A DNA stretch of 64,000 bases from Pseudomonadota bacterium (GTDB taxonomy: Bacteria > Pseudomonadota > Alphaproteobacteria > Puniceispirillales > Marisalimonadaceae). The position numbers and the translations under genes are program-made. Positions 35,065 through 44,465 of the stretch are shown here, piece by piece; within the stretch, counting starts at the first letter, position 1; every line of letters starts with the position of its first letter. Location of the stretch: assembly GCA_027625145.1 (NCBI GenBank), contig JAQBXK010000001.1, positions 97,057 through 161,056 of the forward strand, read 5' to 3'. Under the pieces are notes generated by a model. It was given only the letters and a program-made list of their open reading frames with translations. It searched no databases and had not been told where the DNA came from.

Positions 35065-36661
35065 ACTAAAGGATACATTATTAAAAGTTTCTAACTTAGC
35101 TGTGTCCTTTGATACAGTGGATGGTCCTATAGATGCTGTTCAAGGTATTAATTTTGAATTAAAAAAAGGACAAACCCTTGCAATAATAGGAGAAAGTGGT
35201 TCTGGAAAAAGCGTGACAGCCTCTGTTATTATGGGCATTTTAAGTTGCCCTCCAGGAAGAATTAAGAGTGGAGAAGTTTTTTTAAACAATCAAGATATTT
35301 TAAAATTATCTATTGAAAAGAGAAGAAAATTAATGGGCAATAAAATTGCTATTATTTTTCAAGATACCCTTGCTCATCTTAACCCAGTTTTTAACGTTGG
35401 TTCGCAAATAGCTGAATGTTTCCAAGTTCACAAAAATTTAAATAAAAAAGAAAGTTGGAACAAAGCGATTGCTTTATTAGAGAGAGTAAATATTCCTAAT
35501 GCTCGAACTCGAGCGAAAGATTTTCCACATCAATTTTCTGGAGGACAGAGACAAAGAGTTATGATTGCAATGGCTCTAGCATTAGAACCTGATATAATAA
35601 TTGCTGATGAGCCTACTACAGCGCTAGATGTAACTATTCAGGCAAAAATTTTAGATTTGCTTGCAGAACTTCGTGATGAACGTAAAATGGGTTTGATTTT
35701 AATAACTCATGATTTAGGAGTTGCTGCAGAAACAGCAGATAATGTAGTTGTTCTAAAAAATGGAAAAATTGTAGAAAGCGGAACTCTTAAAACTGTTTTT
35801 ACAACTCCTAAACATCCTTATACAAAACAATTAATGAGTTCAATTCCAGGACGAACAATAAAATCAAAGAAAAATAAATTAAATAATAATTCAGATCCAA
35901 TATTAGAAGTAAAAAATTTAACAAAGCATTATGATACTATTGCCTGTGATGACGTTAATTTTAAACTTTACGCAAATGAAATATTGGGGGTTGTTGGTGA
36001 GTCAGGTTCAGGAAAAACTACTGTTTCTAACTTAATATTAAGGTTAATAAACCCTTCAAGTGGGAATGTTTTTTATCATGGTAAAAATATTTTTGATTTT
36101 GATAAAAAAGAGTTGTTTTCTTTTAGAAGAAGAGTGCAGGTTGTTTTTCAAGATCCTTTTGCATCCTTAAACCCAACTATGAATGTTTACAACCTAATTT
36201 CTGAACCATGGATAATTCATTCAAACTTTCTTGATAAGAGTTTATATGCTAAAAGAGTTTCAGAACTCTTGATTAGTGTAGGGCTTGATCCAGATGATGC
36301 AAGTAGATATCCTCATCAATTTTCAGGTGGTCAAAGACAAAGAATTGCAATAGCAAGAGCTTTGGCATTAAATCCAGAAATTATAATATGTGACGAGGCT
36401 GTATCTGCATTAGATGTATCGATTCAGGCTCAAATAATTAATTTACTTTCTGATCTTAGAGATAAATTTTCTTTGTCATATATATTTATAGCTCATGATC
36501 TGCCAGTTGTACGGGATTTAGTTGATAGAGTGATTGTAATGAAATCAGGAAAAATAGTTGAACAAGGGTTTGTTGAAGACATTTTTAATCATCCCAATCA
36601 TCCTTACACCCAAGATTTATTGAAAGCTAGTCCATCAGTTTTTAATTTGATTAATAGATGA
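35057..36661 (+). CDS. Double ABC ATPase (DppD-DppF fusion type)
   Basis: 534 residues from the ATG at 35057, chosen over an in-frame start 17 codons earlier because GGAGAG lies just upstream. Two complete nucleotide-binding domains are fused: Walker A GESGSGKS in both halves, signatures FSGGQRQRVMIAMAL and FSGGQRQRIAIARAL, and Walker B segments IIIADEPT and IIICDEAV. Fused ATPases of this type (GsiA/YejF-like) energise peptide-class importers. It overlaps the DppC-type gene by eight bases and completes the operon. Confidence 0.9.
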   Translation: MNKLKDTLLKVSNLAVSFDTVDGPIDAVQGINFELKKGQTLAIIGESGSGKSVTASVIMGILSCPPGRIKSGEVFLNNQDILKLSIEKRRKLMGNKIAIIFQDTLAHLNPVFNVGSQIAECFQVHKNLNKKESWNKAIALLERVNIPNARTRAKDFPHQFSGGQRQRVMIAMALALEPDIIIADEPTTALDVTIQAKILDLLAELRDERKMGLILITHDLGVAAETADNVVVLKNGKIVESGTLKTVFTTPKHPYTKQLMSSIPGRTIKSKKNKLNNNSDPILEVKNLTKHYDTIACDDVNFKLYANEILGVVGESGSGKTTVSNLILRLINPSSGNVFYHGKNIFDFDKKELFSFRRRVQVVFQDPFASLNPTMNVYNLISEPWIIHSNFLDKSLYAKRVSELLISVGLDPDDASRYPHQFSGGQRQRIAIARALALNPEIIICDEAVSALDVSIQAQIINLLSDLRDKFSLSYIFIAHDLPVVRDLVDRVIVMKSGKIVEQGFVEDIFNHPNHPYTQDLLKASPSVFNLINR

Positions 36662-36671
36662 CTTTACATTG

Positions 36672-37277
36672 ATGGATTTTATTTTAGATATTTCACAAAT
36701 CATATTAGCTGACGTAATTCTCTCAGGTGATAATGCTTTAGTAATAGGGATGGCGGCATCTCAATTTGAAATTAAATTAAGAAAGAAAATTATATTTTAT
36801 GGTTTATTAATAGCTGCCATTTTAAGAATTTTATTAGCTTCAATTGCTTCATATTTAATATCTATTCCTGGAATTCTTATTCTAGGAGGGTTCCTTCTTT
36901 TTTGGGTCTCCTGGGTTTTTTATAAAGATATTAAAAATTTTACCGAAGAAGATATATCAAACAATGAATTAAACAATATTAAATCAGATAAAAAAAATTT
37001 TAAAAAAGCACTCATAACTATTGCTATTGCTGATTTATCTATGTCTTTAGATAATATTGTGGCGATAACCGCTATAGCTAGAGACAATACTGCATTATTA
37101 ATATTTGGTTTAGTTTTATCTATTTTGATTATGGCTGTTTTTGCAACGGCTATAATTAAATTACTAATAAAGTATAAATGGATTTCATATATAGGACTTA
37201 TATTTCTAGTTTATTTATCATTTGATATGACCATAGACGGTTTTTTAAATTTCTATTCATGGTCATTAACATTATAG
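36672..37277 (+). CDS. TerC-family membrane protein
   Basis: 201 residues from the ATG at 36672 (a TTG codon directly before it is less likely). About seven helices; LADVILSGDNALVIGMA near the start and ADLSMSLDNIVAI in the second half are the paired acidic motifs of TerC/YjbE/Alx-type proteins, which handle Mn2+ or other metals in known cases. It lies ten bases after the ATPase stop and could be read through from that operon without a functional link. A tRNA gene follows. Confidence 0.85.
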   Translation: MDFILDISQIILADVILSGDNALVIGMAASQFEIKLRKKIIFYGLLIAAILRILLASIASYLISIPGILILGGFLLFWVSWVFYKDIKNFTEEDISNNELNNIKSDKKNFKKALITIAIADLSMSLDNIVAITAIARDNTALLIFGLVLSILIMAVFATAIIKLLIKYKWISYIGLIFLVYLSFDMTIDGFLNFYSWSLTL

Positions 37278-37344
37278 TTAAAGATGGTTATTTTTTTAAA
37301 ATTGGTATTAATTTTATAATGAAGTATAAGAATATTGATTTAAT

Positions 37345-37421
37345 GCGCTCTTAGCTCAACTGGATAGAGCATTTGACTTCGAATCAAAAGGTTGGGGGTT
37401 CAAGTCCCTCAGAGCGCACCA
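37345..37421 (+). tRNA. tRNA-Arg, anticodon UCG, CCA encoded
   Basis: A 77-base cloverleaf: acceptor GCGCTCT pairs with AGAGCGC; D arm GCTC-AACTGGATA-GAGC; anticodon stem TTTGA/TCAAA around the loop CTTCGAA, giving anticodon TCG; T arm GGGGG-TTCAAGT-CCCTC; discriminator A and CCA at 37419-37421. It reads CGA and probably other CGN codons. A TATAAT at 37315-37320 may be the -10 box. An integrase remnant lies immediately downstream, so this gene was probably a phage or island attachment site. Confidence 0.95.
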
Positions 37422-37487
37422 TACACCACCGCTAACCAATTGAACTGTAAGCTTATTATATGTAACAGCCAACTGGTGTGAAAGATT

Positions 37488-37892
37488 GTGAGAAATAAAT
37501 GTGTAACAAATCATGTGATGAAACGTGATAATAAATATTATTATGTTCGTCATATCCCATGCGATTTAACTCAACATTATTCAGTTCAAAGATTATGTTT
37601 TAGTTTGAAGACTAATTCAGATTCAACTGCAATTAGATATTCTAAATCAATTACTCAAAGGTTAGATGATTATTGGTTTGGTATTCGTCTGAAGAATATG
37701 AATGTACCTGCAGTAGATAAGGTTAAATTAGATAATGTAATTAATGATGATACTCCAAAGATTTCTGATGCATTAGAGTTATACCTAAAACTGAAAGATC
37801 TTGGTAAGGACAAAACCTTCATAAGAACAGCCAATAGAAATATTCAATATGTAATTAAAGCTATAGGGAATAAATCATTGAAATCATATTGA
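37488..37892 (+). pseudogene. Tyrosine recombinase (integrase) N-terminal remnant
   Basis: 134 codons starting GTG, 66 bases after the tRNA-Arg. The N-terminus (KRDNKYYYVRHIPCDL, then SLKTNSDSTAIRYSKSI) matches the arm-binding start of alphaproteobacterial integrases of about 350-420 residues, and the following helices belong to the core-binding domain. The frame ends at TGA after NKSLKSY, and no catalytic domain (Arg, His-x-x-Arg, Tyr) is found before the next gene ends at 37929. About two thirds of the gene is lost; an inactive remnant of an element once inserted at the tRNA. Confidence 0.75.
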
Positions 37893-37928
37893 TCATCTAA
37901 TGACATAAACTAAAAAATGCTTCTGTAC

Positions 37929-39101
37929 CTATTGTGCTAGAATTGTCTCAGCTAAATTTGACCAATATTGTGCGCCAATAGGAAGTAATTCATCATTAAA
38001 ATCATAATGTGCACTGTGCAGTTTTTCAGAATTTATACCCGCACCTAACCAAATATATGCACCTGGTTTTTCTTGAAGCATATATGAAAAGTCTTCAGAT
38101 CCCATAGTAGGTGTTTCTTCTGTATTAATTGAATTTTTTCCAAAAGTATTCTGAAAAACTTTAGCTGCAAGTTGGGCGCTTTTTATGTCGTTAATAGTAG
38201 GAGGATATCCAGGTCTTATTTCAACATTAACTTTACAGTTGTTAATAGCGCAAGCGTTAGTCACAACATTCTTAATTTTACTTAACATTATTTCTCTTGT
38301 AAAATTATTTGTAGATCTTAACGTACCCCCAATTTGAACAGTATCTGGAATAACATTAAAAGCAGAGCCACCTTCAATTTTAGTTAGCGAAAGAACTGCT
38401 TTTTCAAAAGGATCTAACTGCCTTGAAATCAAAGTTTGAAGGCCTATTATAGTGAGCCCAGCTGAAACAATTGGATCATTAGAAAATTGAGGTTGAGCTG
38501 CATGTCCTCCTTTACCCTCAATTGTTATAACTAAAATATCTCCACCTGCCATTGCAAACCCTTTATGAACAACAGCTTCCCCTAAAGGAACACCAGGCCA
38601 ATTATGTATTCCCCAGACGCTATCAATTTTAAATTTATTGAATAAACCATCATTGATCATAGATTTTGCACCTGCGTTACCTCCTTCTTCAGCTGGTTGA
38701 AAAATACAATAAACTTTTCCATAAAAATTCTTTGTTTCTGATAAATATTTAGCTGCACCCATTAACATTGTTGTATGCCCATCATGGCCACAAGCATGCA
38801 TTCTTCCTTCATTTTTAGATGAATAAGCCAGGTTAGTTTTTTCCGTCATTGGAAGAGCATCCATATCTGCTCTAATTCCAATAGATTTATTGCTTGTGCC
38901 ATTATCCTTTCCATAAATAACTCCTATTAACCCGGTTCCGCCAAATCCTCGATGTACCTCAATGCCAAATTCATTAAGTTTACTAGCAATAAAATCAGAA
39001 GTACCTTTTTCTTCATAAGCTATTTCTGGGTTTTGATGAATATGATGTCTCCATTTCTTCATCTGGGGTAACAAATTATTAATTGTTTTGTTGATATTCA
39101 T
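37929..39101 (-). CDS. M20D amidohydrolase (N-acyl-amino-acid/hippurate hydrolase type)
   Basis: 390 residues from the ATG at 39101, preferred over one five codons upstream because GGA is correctly spaced ahead of it. Metal-site motifs: GIRADMDALP (75-84), HACGHDGHT (102-110, Cys104 and His106 as ligands), PAEEGG (136-141) and a late EDFSYM. This is the amidohydrolase group that cleaves N-acyl amino acids, hippurate or indole-3-acetyl conjugates to acid plus amino acid in the cytoplasm. It stands next to an integrase remnant and faces the AstE/AspA-like gene. Confidence 0.9.
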   Translation of the reverse strand: MNINKTINNLLPQMKKWRHHIHQNPEIAYEEKGTSDFIASKLNEFGIEVHRGFGGTGLIGVIYGKDNGTSNKSIGIRADMDALPMTEKTNLAYSSKNEGRMHACGHDGHTTMLMGAAKYLSETKNFYGKVYCIFQPAEEGGNAGAKSMINDGLFNKFKIDSVWGIHNWPGVPLGEAVVHKGFAMAGGDILVITIEGKGGHAAQPQFSNDPIVSAGLTIIGLQTLISRQLDPFEKAVLSLTKIEGGSAFNVIPDTVQIGGTLRSTNNFTREIMLSKIKNVVTNACAINNCKVNVEIRPGYPPTINDIKSAQLAAKVFQNTFGKNSINTEETPTMGSEDFSYMLQEKPGAYIWLGAGINSEKLHSAHYDFNDELLPIGAQYWSNLAETILAQ

Positions 39102-39333
39102 TTTTATTCCATACAATAATTATTTTGGTTTTAAATTCTTAATGCGTCCTTAATTATCTATAGTTAAGCAAGTCAATTTATTTAATTAAAATTTGTATTA
39201 ACTTGACTGTAATAAATTTTATCTAAATGATTTAAATCATCAAGGTTTAATTTAAATCAAAAGATTTTAAAAATAATTAACAATTGATATTTTAGACTTT
39301 GAAAACTTTAGTAGAACAAAATAAGGTTAATAA

Positions 39334-40323
39334 ATGGCTGATATTAGATTAGACTATGAAAATGAATTTCCAATACAAATTGAAGCACCTGACATAAGTG
39401 CATACAAGTCAGGCAATATTGGAGTTGATTATATTCACACTTTTGATTCTGGTAAAGAAGGCCCACATATATTTATTTCCGCAGTAGTTCATGGAAATGA
39501 ACCTTGTGGAGCAATAGCTTTAGATTGGTTGTTTAAAAAAGATGTAAGACCAGTTAAAGGAAAATTATCTTTAGGTTTTATGAATGTTGAAGCTTATTTA
39601 GCATATGATCCTAATAATCCCAATAGAACTAGATGGATTGACGAAGATTTTAATAGACTATGGGGGCCAGGTATTCTGGATGATTTTTCTAGATTAAAAA
39701 CAAGTGAGTTTGAAAGAGCTAGAATTGTAAGACCAATAATAAATGATGCAGATTTTTTATTAGACATTCATTCAATGCAAAAACCTTGTGTTCCTTTAAT
39801 GATGGCTGGAATGAAAGCTAAAGGATTGACCTTTGCTAAATTAGTTGGAATGAATATAGCTACTATTTCAGATAGTGGTCATAAAGAGGGCATGAGAATG
39901 AGGGACTTTAGCGACTTTTCTGATCCTAATAGTAAAAAAAACGCTTTATTAGTAGAATGTGGACAGCATTGGGAAAAATCATCTGAAACAATAGCAATTG
40001 AGACGGCTATTAGGTTTATAAAAAGTGCTGGTATTATGAATGATGAGTTTGGAATGGAGTATTTGTCTAATTCAAAAAATGACGATCAAATAAGTTTTTA
40101 CAAAGTTGGAGAAATAATAACAATTAAAACTGAAAAATTTAAATTTAGTAAAGATTGGCAAGGGTTTGATAATTTAGATAAAGGAACAATTATTGCCTAT
40201 GATGATGAAGAACCTATATATGCCCCTTTTGAAAAAACAATTCTCATAATGCCAACAAAGAGATTATTAGTTGGAAAAACAGCAGTCAGACTTGCTTATC
40301 AAATAAAACAAAATGGATTATAA
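39334..40323 (+). CDS. AstE/AspA-family zinc carboxypeptidase-like enzyme
   Basis: 329 residues. Zinc ligands fit His53 and Glu56 (VVHGNEPCG) and His146 (DIHSM); Asn107-Arg108 in DFNRLWG and Glu208 in LLVECGQH complete the M14-like aspartoacylase/succinylglutamate-desuccinylase site. The C-terminal barrel-like domain is present. Such enzymes remove acyl groups from N-acyl amino acids. The stop overlaps the start of the carbamoylase-like gene by 11 bases, so the two probably process the same class of compounds. Confidence 0.85.
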   Translation: MADIRLDYENEFPIQIEAPDISAYKSGNIGVDYIHTFDSGKEGPHIFISAVVHGNEPCGAIALDWLFKKDVRPVKGKLSLGFMNVEAYLAYDPNNPNRTRWIDEDFNRLWGPGILDDFSRLKTSEFERARIVRPIINDADFLLDIHSMQKPCVPLMMAGMKAKGLTFAKLVGMNIATISDSGHKEGMRMRDFSDFSDPNSKKNALLVECGQHWEKSSETIAIETAIRFIKSAGIMNDEFGMEYLSNSKNDDQISFYKVGEIITIKTEKFKFSKDWQGFDNLDKGTIIAYDDEEPIYAPFEKTILIMPTKRLLVGKTAVRLAYQIKQNGL

Positions 40324-41569
40324 AAATTATTCAGATATTTCATTTATTGAAAAAGGTATAAATGAACTAGCAAAATTAACAGAACCAAATAGACCATACA
40401 CTAGGTTAGTTTTTAGTAATGAATTTTACCAAGCCAGAGAATGGTTACATAAAGAATATCTATCTTTAGGTTTATCAATATCAACTGATGAAGCTGGCAA
40501 TTTAATAGGTCTTTTAGAATCAAAGTTAAATACAGATAATGTTGTAATAATTGGTTCTCATTTAGATACTGTTCCGGCAGGAGGTCGGTATGATGGAATT
40601 GTAGGCGTTGTTTCAGGGCTAAATGTAATTAAATACATAATAGAAAAAAACATTGAATTACCATTCAATTTGGCTGTTTACGATTATTTAGGTGAAGAAC
40701 TGAATAGTTGGGGTGTTTCTTGTATAGGAACGAGAGGAATTGGAGGTTTTTTAAATAAAGATATTTTGAATAGAGTAGATTCATATGGAAGAGTTTTATG
40801 TCAAGAAATTGATAAAATAGGAGGTAATTCAAATTTATTGAGCGGTCCACTTTCAAAAATAAAAAATATAGTTGCCTGTTTAGAATTACACATAGAACAA
40901 GGTAAAGTCTTAGAGAAAAATCATTTAGAAATTGGAATTGTTAGATCAATTCCAAATATATCTCGACATCATGTAATTATTAAAGGTCAGGCTGGGCATA
41001 GTGGAACTGTTCTTATGAATGAAAGGGTAGATGCATTAGTTGTCGCATCTGAATTGATTATTTATGTGAACTCAATAGCATTAGAAATATCTATGGAAAG
41101 TAATTCCCATTTTGTAGCCACAGTTGGCAAGATTAATGTATATCCAAATTCAGCTACAATTATTCCTGGTGCTATAGATTTAACAATTGATTTAAGATCG
41201 GTTAGTGATATTGCCAGAGAAAAATTTTTAGATGGTATAAAAAATAAATTAATATTTTTAGAAAAGAAATATGAATGTGAACTTCATATTAATGATTTAG
41301 CTTTTGCACCATACGTTGAAATGGATAAAAAGATAAATTTACTATTTAAAAAATCATGCGATTATTTTAATTTATCAAGTAAATTAATTGATAGCGGAGC
41401 AGGACATGATACTGCACATCTGGCTCGTGTTGCACCTGCTTCAATGATCTTTATACCCTGCAAAGGCGGTTTAAGTCATTGTCCTGAAGAGTTAGCAAAG
41501 TTTGATGATATTGCAAAAGGAACAGCAGTTATAACTAAGTTAGTTTTAGGCTTAGCAAAGATAAATTAA
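40313..41569 (+). CDS. Zn-dependent M20 amidase (hydantoinase/carbamoylase family)
   Basis: 418 residues. GSHLDTVPAGGRYDG (81-95) gives His83 and Asp94, DYLGEEL (124-130) the catalytic and ligand acids, and ELHIEQG a third site; this set is typical of N-carbamoyl-L-amino-acid hydrolases and allantoate amidohydrolases. These bimetal enzymes release ammonia and CO2 or carboxylate from ureido or amide compounds. Overlaps the AstE/AspA-like gene by 11 bases. Probably used for nitrogen scavenging with the Dpp-type importer on the other strand. Confidence 0.85.
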   Translation: MDYKNYSDISFIEKGINELAKLTEPNRPYTRLVFSNEFYQAREWLHKEYLSLGLSISTDEAGNLIGLLESKLNTDNVVIIGSHLDTVPAGGRYDGIVGVVSGLNVIKYIIEKNIELPFNLAVYDYLGEELNSWGVSCIGTRGIGGFLNKDILNRVDSYGRVLCQEIDKIGGNSNLLSGPLSKIKNIVACLELHIEQGKVLEKNHLEIGIVRSIPNISRHHVIIKGQAGHSGTVLMNERVDALVVASELIIYVNSIALEISMESNSHFVATVGKINVYPNSATIIPGAIDLTIDLRSVSDIAREKFLDGIKNKLIFLEKKYECELHINDLAFAPYVEMDKKINLLFKKSCDYFNLSSKLIDSGAGHDTAHLARVAPASMIFIPCKGGLSHCPEELAKFDDIAKGTAVITKLVLGLAKIN

Positions 41570-41585
41570 ATTTATTACTAATTTT

Positions 41586-42584
41586 TTAACTATTAAGATG
41601 ACATGCAGAAAAATGGTTTGGAGACACTTCTTTATAACTCGGTTTATCTGTAATGCATTTATTAGTAGAAAATTTACAACGAGGATGAAAATAACAGCCA
41701 CTTGGAGGATTTATTGGGGATGGTATTTCACCTTTTATAGGAGTATAAATTTTTTTCTTTGTATCTAAAGTTGGAACGCCTTGAAGTAGAGCTTTAGTAT
41801 ATGGGTGATTAGGATGGCTAAAAATTTCATCAGATGATGCTGTTTCAACTATTTGTCCTAAATACATTACTACAACTCTATCTGCAATATGTTGAATTAC
41901 TCCAATGTCATGGCTAATAAACAAATAAGTTAAGTTTAAATCTTGTCTTAATTTTAAAAATAAATTTATAACTTGAGCTTGAATAGAGACGTCTAAAGCA
42001 GCTATTGATTCATCACAAACAATAAATTCAGGAGAAACAGCTAGAGCTCTAGCTATTCCAATTCTTTGTCTTTGACCACCTGAGAATTGATGAGGAAATC
42101 TATCCATAGCATCAGTGCCAAGTCCAACTTTATTAAGAATATCTTTAACAAAGTATTTTTTATCTTTTTTAGATATAAGTTTGTGGTGAATTGGAGCTTC
42201 AGAAATTATATCAATAATTTTCTGTCTTGGATTTAATGAAGAAAAAGGATCTTGAAAAATCATTTGTATTTTTAAGTCAATATGACTGTTGTGTTTATAA
42301 TTTCCTTCATCAAAACCAGAATAATGTTGGTCATGAAAATCTAATTTTCCAGAAGTAAGAGGTAAAATTCCAGCTATCATTCTGCCCAAAGTAGATTTTC
42401 CACATCCAGATTCCCCTACAACACCAACCACCTCTCCAGAGGTGACATTAAATGAGACATTGTCAACGGCATGAACAACTTCTTGATTATAAAAATTTCC
42501 AAACATATTTACTACTTTAGAAGCTATGTCTATAGGTTTAACAAAATTTTTTGAAACTTGAAGAACTTTTAATATATCAGTCAT
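41586..42584 (-). CDS. Oligopeptide ABC ATPase, DppF/OppF type
   Basis: 332 residues. Walker A GESGCGKST, signature FSGGQRQRIGIARAL, Walker B EFIVCDESIAALD, and the C-terminal oligopeptide-specific tail GCYFHPRCKFSTNKC with Cys residues that in related ATPases bind an iron-sulfur cluster. Last gene of a five-gene minus-strand operon (receptor, DppB, DppC, DppD, DppF); it overlaps the DppD-type gene by 4 bases. Confidence 0.92.
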   Translation of the reverse strand: MTDILKVLQVSKNFVKPIDIASKVVNMFGNFYNQEVVHAVDNVSFNVTSGEVVGVVGESGCGKSTLGRMIAGILPLTSGKLDFHDQHYSGFDEGNYKHNSHIDLKIQMIFQDPFSSLNPRQKIIDIISEAPIHHKLISKKDKKYFVKDILNKVGLGTDAMDRFPHQFSGGQRQRIGIARALAVSPEFIVCDESIAALDVSIQAQVINLFLKLRQDLNLTYLFISHDIGVIQHIADRVVVMYLGQIVETASSDEIFSHPNHPYTKALLQGVPTLDTKKKIYTPIKGEIPSPINPPSGCYFHPRCKFSTNKCITDKPSYKEVSPNHFSACHLNS

Positions 42585-43558
42585 TTTCTAATATCCTTAA
42601 AGTTAAAGCATCTAATCACTCTAGAATCTGATTGATTTGTCTCAATAGGTTTTTCAATTTTACAGTTTTCAATAGTTTCAGTACATCTGTCATGAAAAGC
42701 ACAGCCAATTGGAAGTTCTAACATTGAAGGAACCATTCCTTCAATTTGATGCAGAGGTTCCCCTCTTTTATTTTGACTTGGGACACTTTTTATCAAACCA
42801 ATAGTATATGGATGCATTGGTTTATTAATAATATCATCAACTGATCCTTGTTCTACGATTCTACCTGCATACATTACACATATTTTAGAAGCTATCCCTG
42901 CAACCACAGCAAGATCGTGGGTAATCCAAAGTAGAGCCGTCCCTGTTTTTTTACAAAGTTCTTGCATTTCATATATAACTTGTCCTTGTATTGTAACGTC
43001 TAGGGCAGTAGTTGGTTCGTCCGCAATAATCAAATCTGGCTTATTAAGCATAGCTATAGCAATACAAACTCTTTGTCGCATTCCTCCTGAGAATTGATGG
43101 GGATAAGCTTTCATTCTTTCTTCAGGAGACGAAATGCCAACTAATCCGAGAGTATCTCTACATCTTCTAAAAGCTTCCTGGTTTGATATGTTTTTATCAT
43201 GTGCTTTAATGGTTTCTATCATTTGTGTATCAATTCTTAAAACAGGATTTAATGTCATCATTGGATCTTGAAAGATCATAGCTAACCTATTTCCTCTTAA
43301 GCTTTGCATTCGATTTGAAGAAGCATTTAATAGAGGTTCATTTTTAAAGTTAATACTTCCTGAAACTATTCTACCTGGAGCATCAATTAAACCTATAATA
43401 GAAAAACCAGTTATAGATTTTCCAGAACCAGATTCTCCAACTAAACCTACAATTTCTCCTTTTTTAATTTTAAAACTAATATCATCTACAGCTTTTATAA
43501 GTCCTGCCTTAGTAAAAAAATGAGTTTTTAGATTTTTAATTTCAAGAATTGTTTCCAT
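42581..43558 (-). CDS. Oligopeptide ABC ATPase, DppD/OppD type
   Basis: 325 residues. Walker A GESGSGKS, signature FSGGMRQRVCIAIAML, Walker B DLIIADEPTTALD, and the C-terminal GCAFHDRCTETIENC Cys-containing tail of oligopeptide ATPases. Separated from the DppC-type stop by four bases and overlapping the DppF-type start by four, so translation is tightly coupled. Confidence 0.92.
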   Translation of the reverse strand: METILEIKNLKTHFFTKAGLIKAVDDISFKIKKGEIVGLVGESGSGKSITGFSIIGLIDAPGRIVSGSINFKNEPLLNASSNRMQSLRGNRLAMIFQDPMMTLNPVLRIDTQMIETIKAHDKNISNQEAFRRCRDTLGLVGISSPEERMKAYPHQFSGGMRQRVCIAIAMLNKPDLIIADEPTTALDVTIQGQVIYEMQELCKKTGTALLWITHDLAVVAGIASKICVMYAGRIVEQGSVDDIINKPMHPYTIGLIKSVPSQNKRGEPLHQIEGMVPSMLELPIGCAFHDRCTETIENCKIEKPIETNQSDSRVIRCFNFKDIRK

Positions 43559-43562
43559 GGTT

Positions 43563-44465
43563 TTACTTTTTAAGACGAGGGTTATACATATCTCTTAATT
43601 GATCGCCAACTAAATTAATGGAAACAATTGTAATCAAAAGAGCAACACCAGGAAAAATACTTATCCAAAAATCACCTGTATGCATATATTGAAATCCATT
43701 TCCTATTAATAAACCTAGAGAAGGTTCAGTGATAGGAAGCCCGAGGCCAAGAAAACTTAGAGTTGCTTCAAGTGAAATCGCGTGAGCTGTCTGTAAAGTT
43801 CCTACAACAATTAAGGACGGCATACAGTTTGGTAAAATATGATTAAACATGATTTTTTTATTGCCTAACGCTAAGCACTGAGCTGCTTCAACGTATTCTT
43901 TACTTCTTTCAACTAATGCAGCTGCTCTAGCTGTTCTAGCATAATACGCCCATTGGACAAGAACAAGAGCGATAATAGTCTTTTCAATACCTTTGCCAAA
44001 TGCAGCTAGAATAATTAATGCCATTAATATAGATGGAAAGCTTAGTTGAATATCAACAATTCTCATTATAAAAGTTTCATACTTCCCTCCAAAAAATGCT
44101 GCAGAAATTCCAAAAATTGTTCCAATAATGAGAGCAAATATAGCTGACATGACTCCAACACCAAGGCTTACTCTTAGACCGTAAAAAATGGCAGATAGCA
44201 TATCTCTTCCTGCACCATCTGTTCCAAGAATAAAAATATCTCCTGCAAAATTTTTAGCCATGGGTGGCAATCTACTATCCATTATACTTACTTTAGATAA
44301 GTCATAAGGATCAGACAGTGATATTAATGGGGCAAAAATTGCTATAAGAACAATAGCAATTAAAATTAATAAAGAAATTACAGCAACTTTACTTTCTGAA
44401 AAATCAGACCAAAATTTATACATAAATACATTTATATTTTTTGAATTACTGTCTGTATTTAACAT
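43563..44465 (-). CDS. ABC permease, DppC type
   Basis: 300 residues, six helices after a cytoplasmic N-terminus. LGTDGAGRDMLSAIFYGLRV is the DppC/OppC signature; GNKKIMFNHILPNCMPSLIV is the coupling loop; SFLGLGLP near the C-terminus is usual. It begins directly at the end of the DppB-type gene (44465/44466), so the two subunits are made together. Confidence 0.92.
   Translation of the reverse strand: MLNTDSNSKNINVFMYKFWSDFSESKVAVISLLILIAIVLIAIFAPLISLSDPYDLSKVSIMDSRLPPMAKNFAGDIFILGTDGAGRDMLSAIFYGLRVSLGVGVMSAIFALIIGTIFGISAAFFGGKYETFIMRIVDIQLSFPSILMALIILAAFGKGIEKTIIALVLVQWAYYARTARAAALVERSKEYVEAAQCLALGNKKIMFNHILPNCMPSLIVVGTLQTAHAISLEATLSFLGLGLPITEPSLGLLIGNGFQYMHTGDFWISIFPGVALLITIVSINLVGDQLRDMYNPRLKK

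Noticed and set aside
37356..37553. 65-codon minus-strand frame over the tRNA-Arg
   Set aside because: Reads the tRNA complement (the typical CALRDLNPQPFD artefact), so it is not a protein gene.
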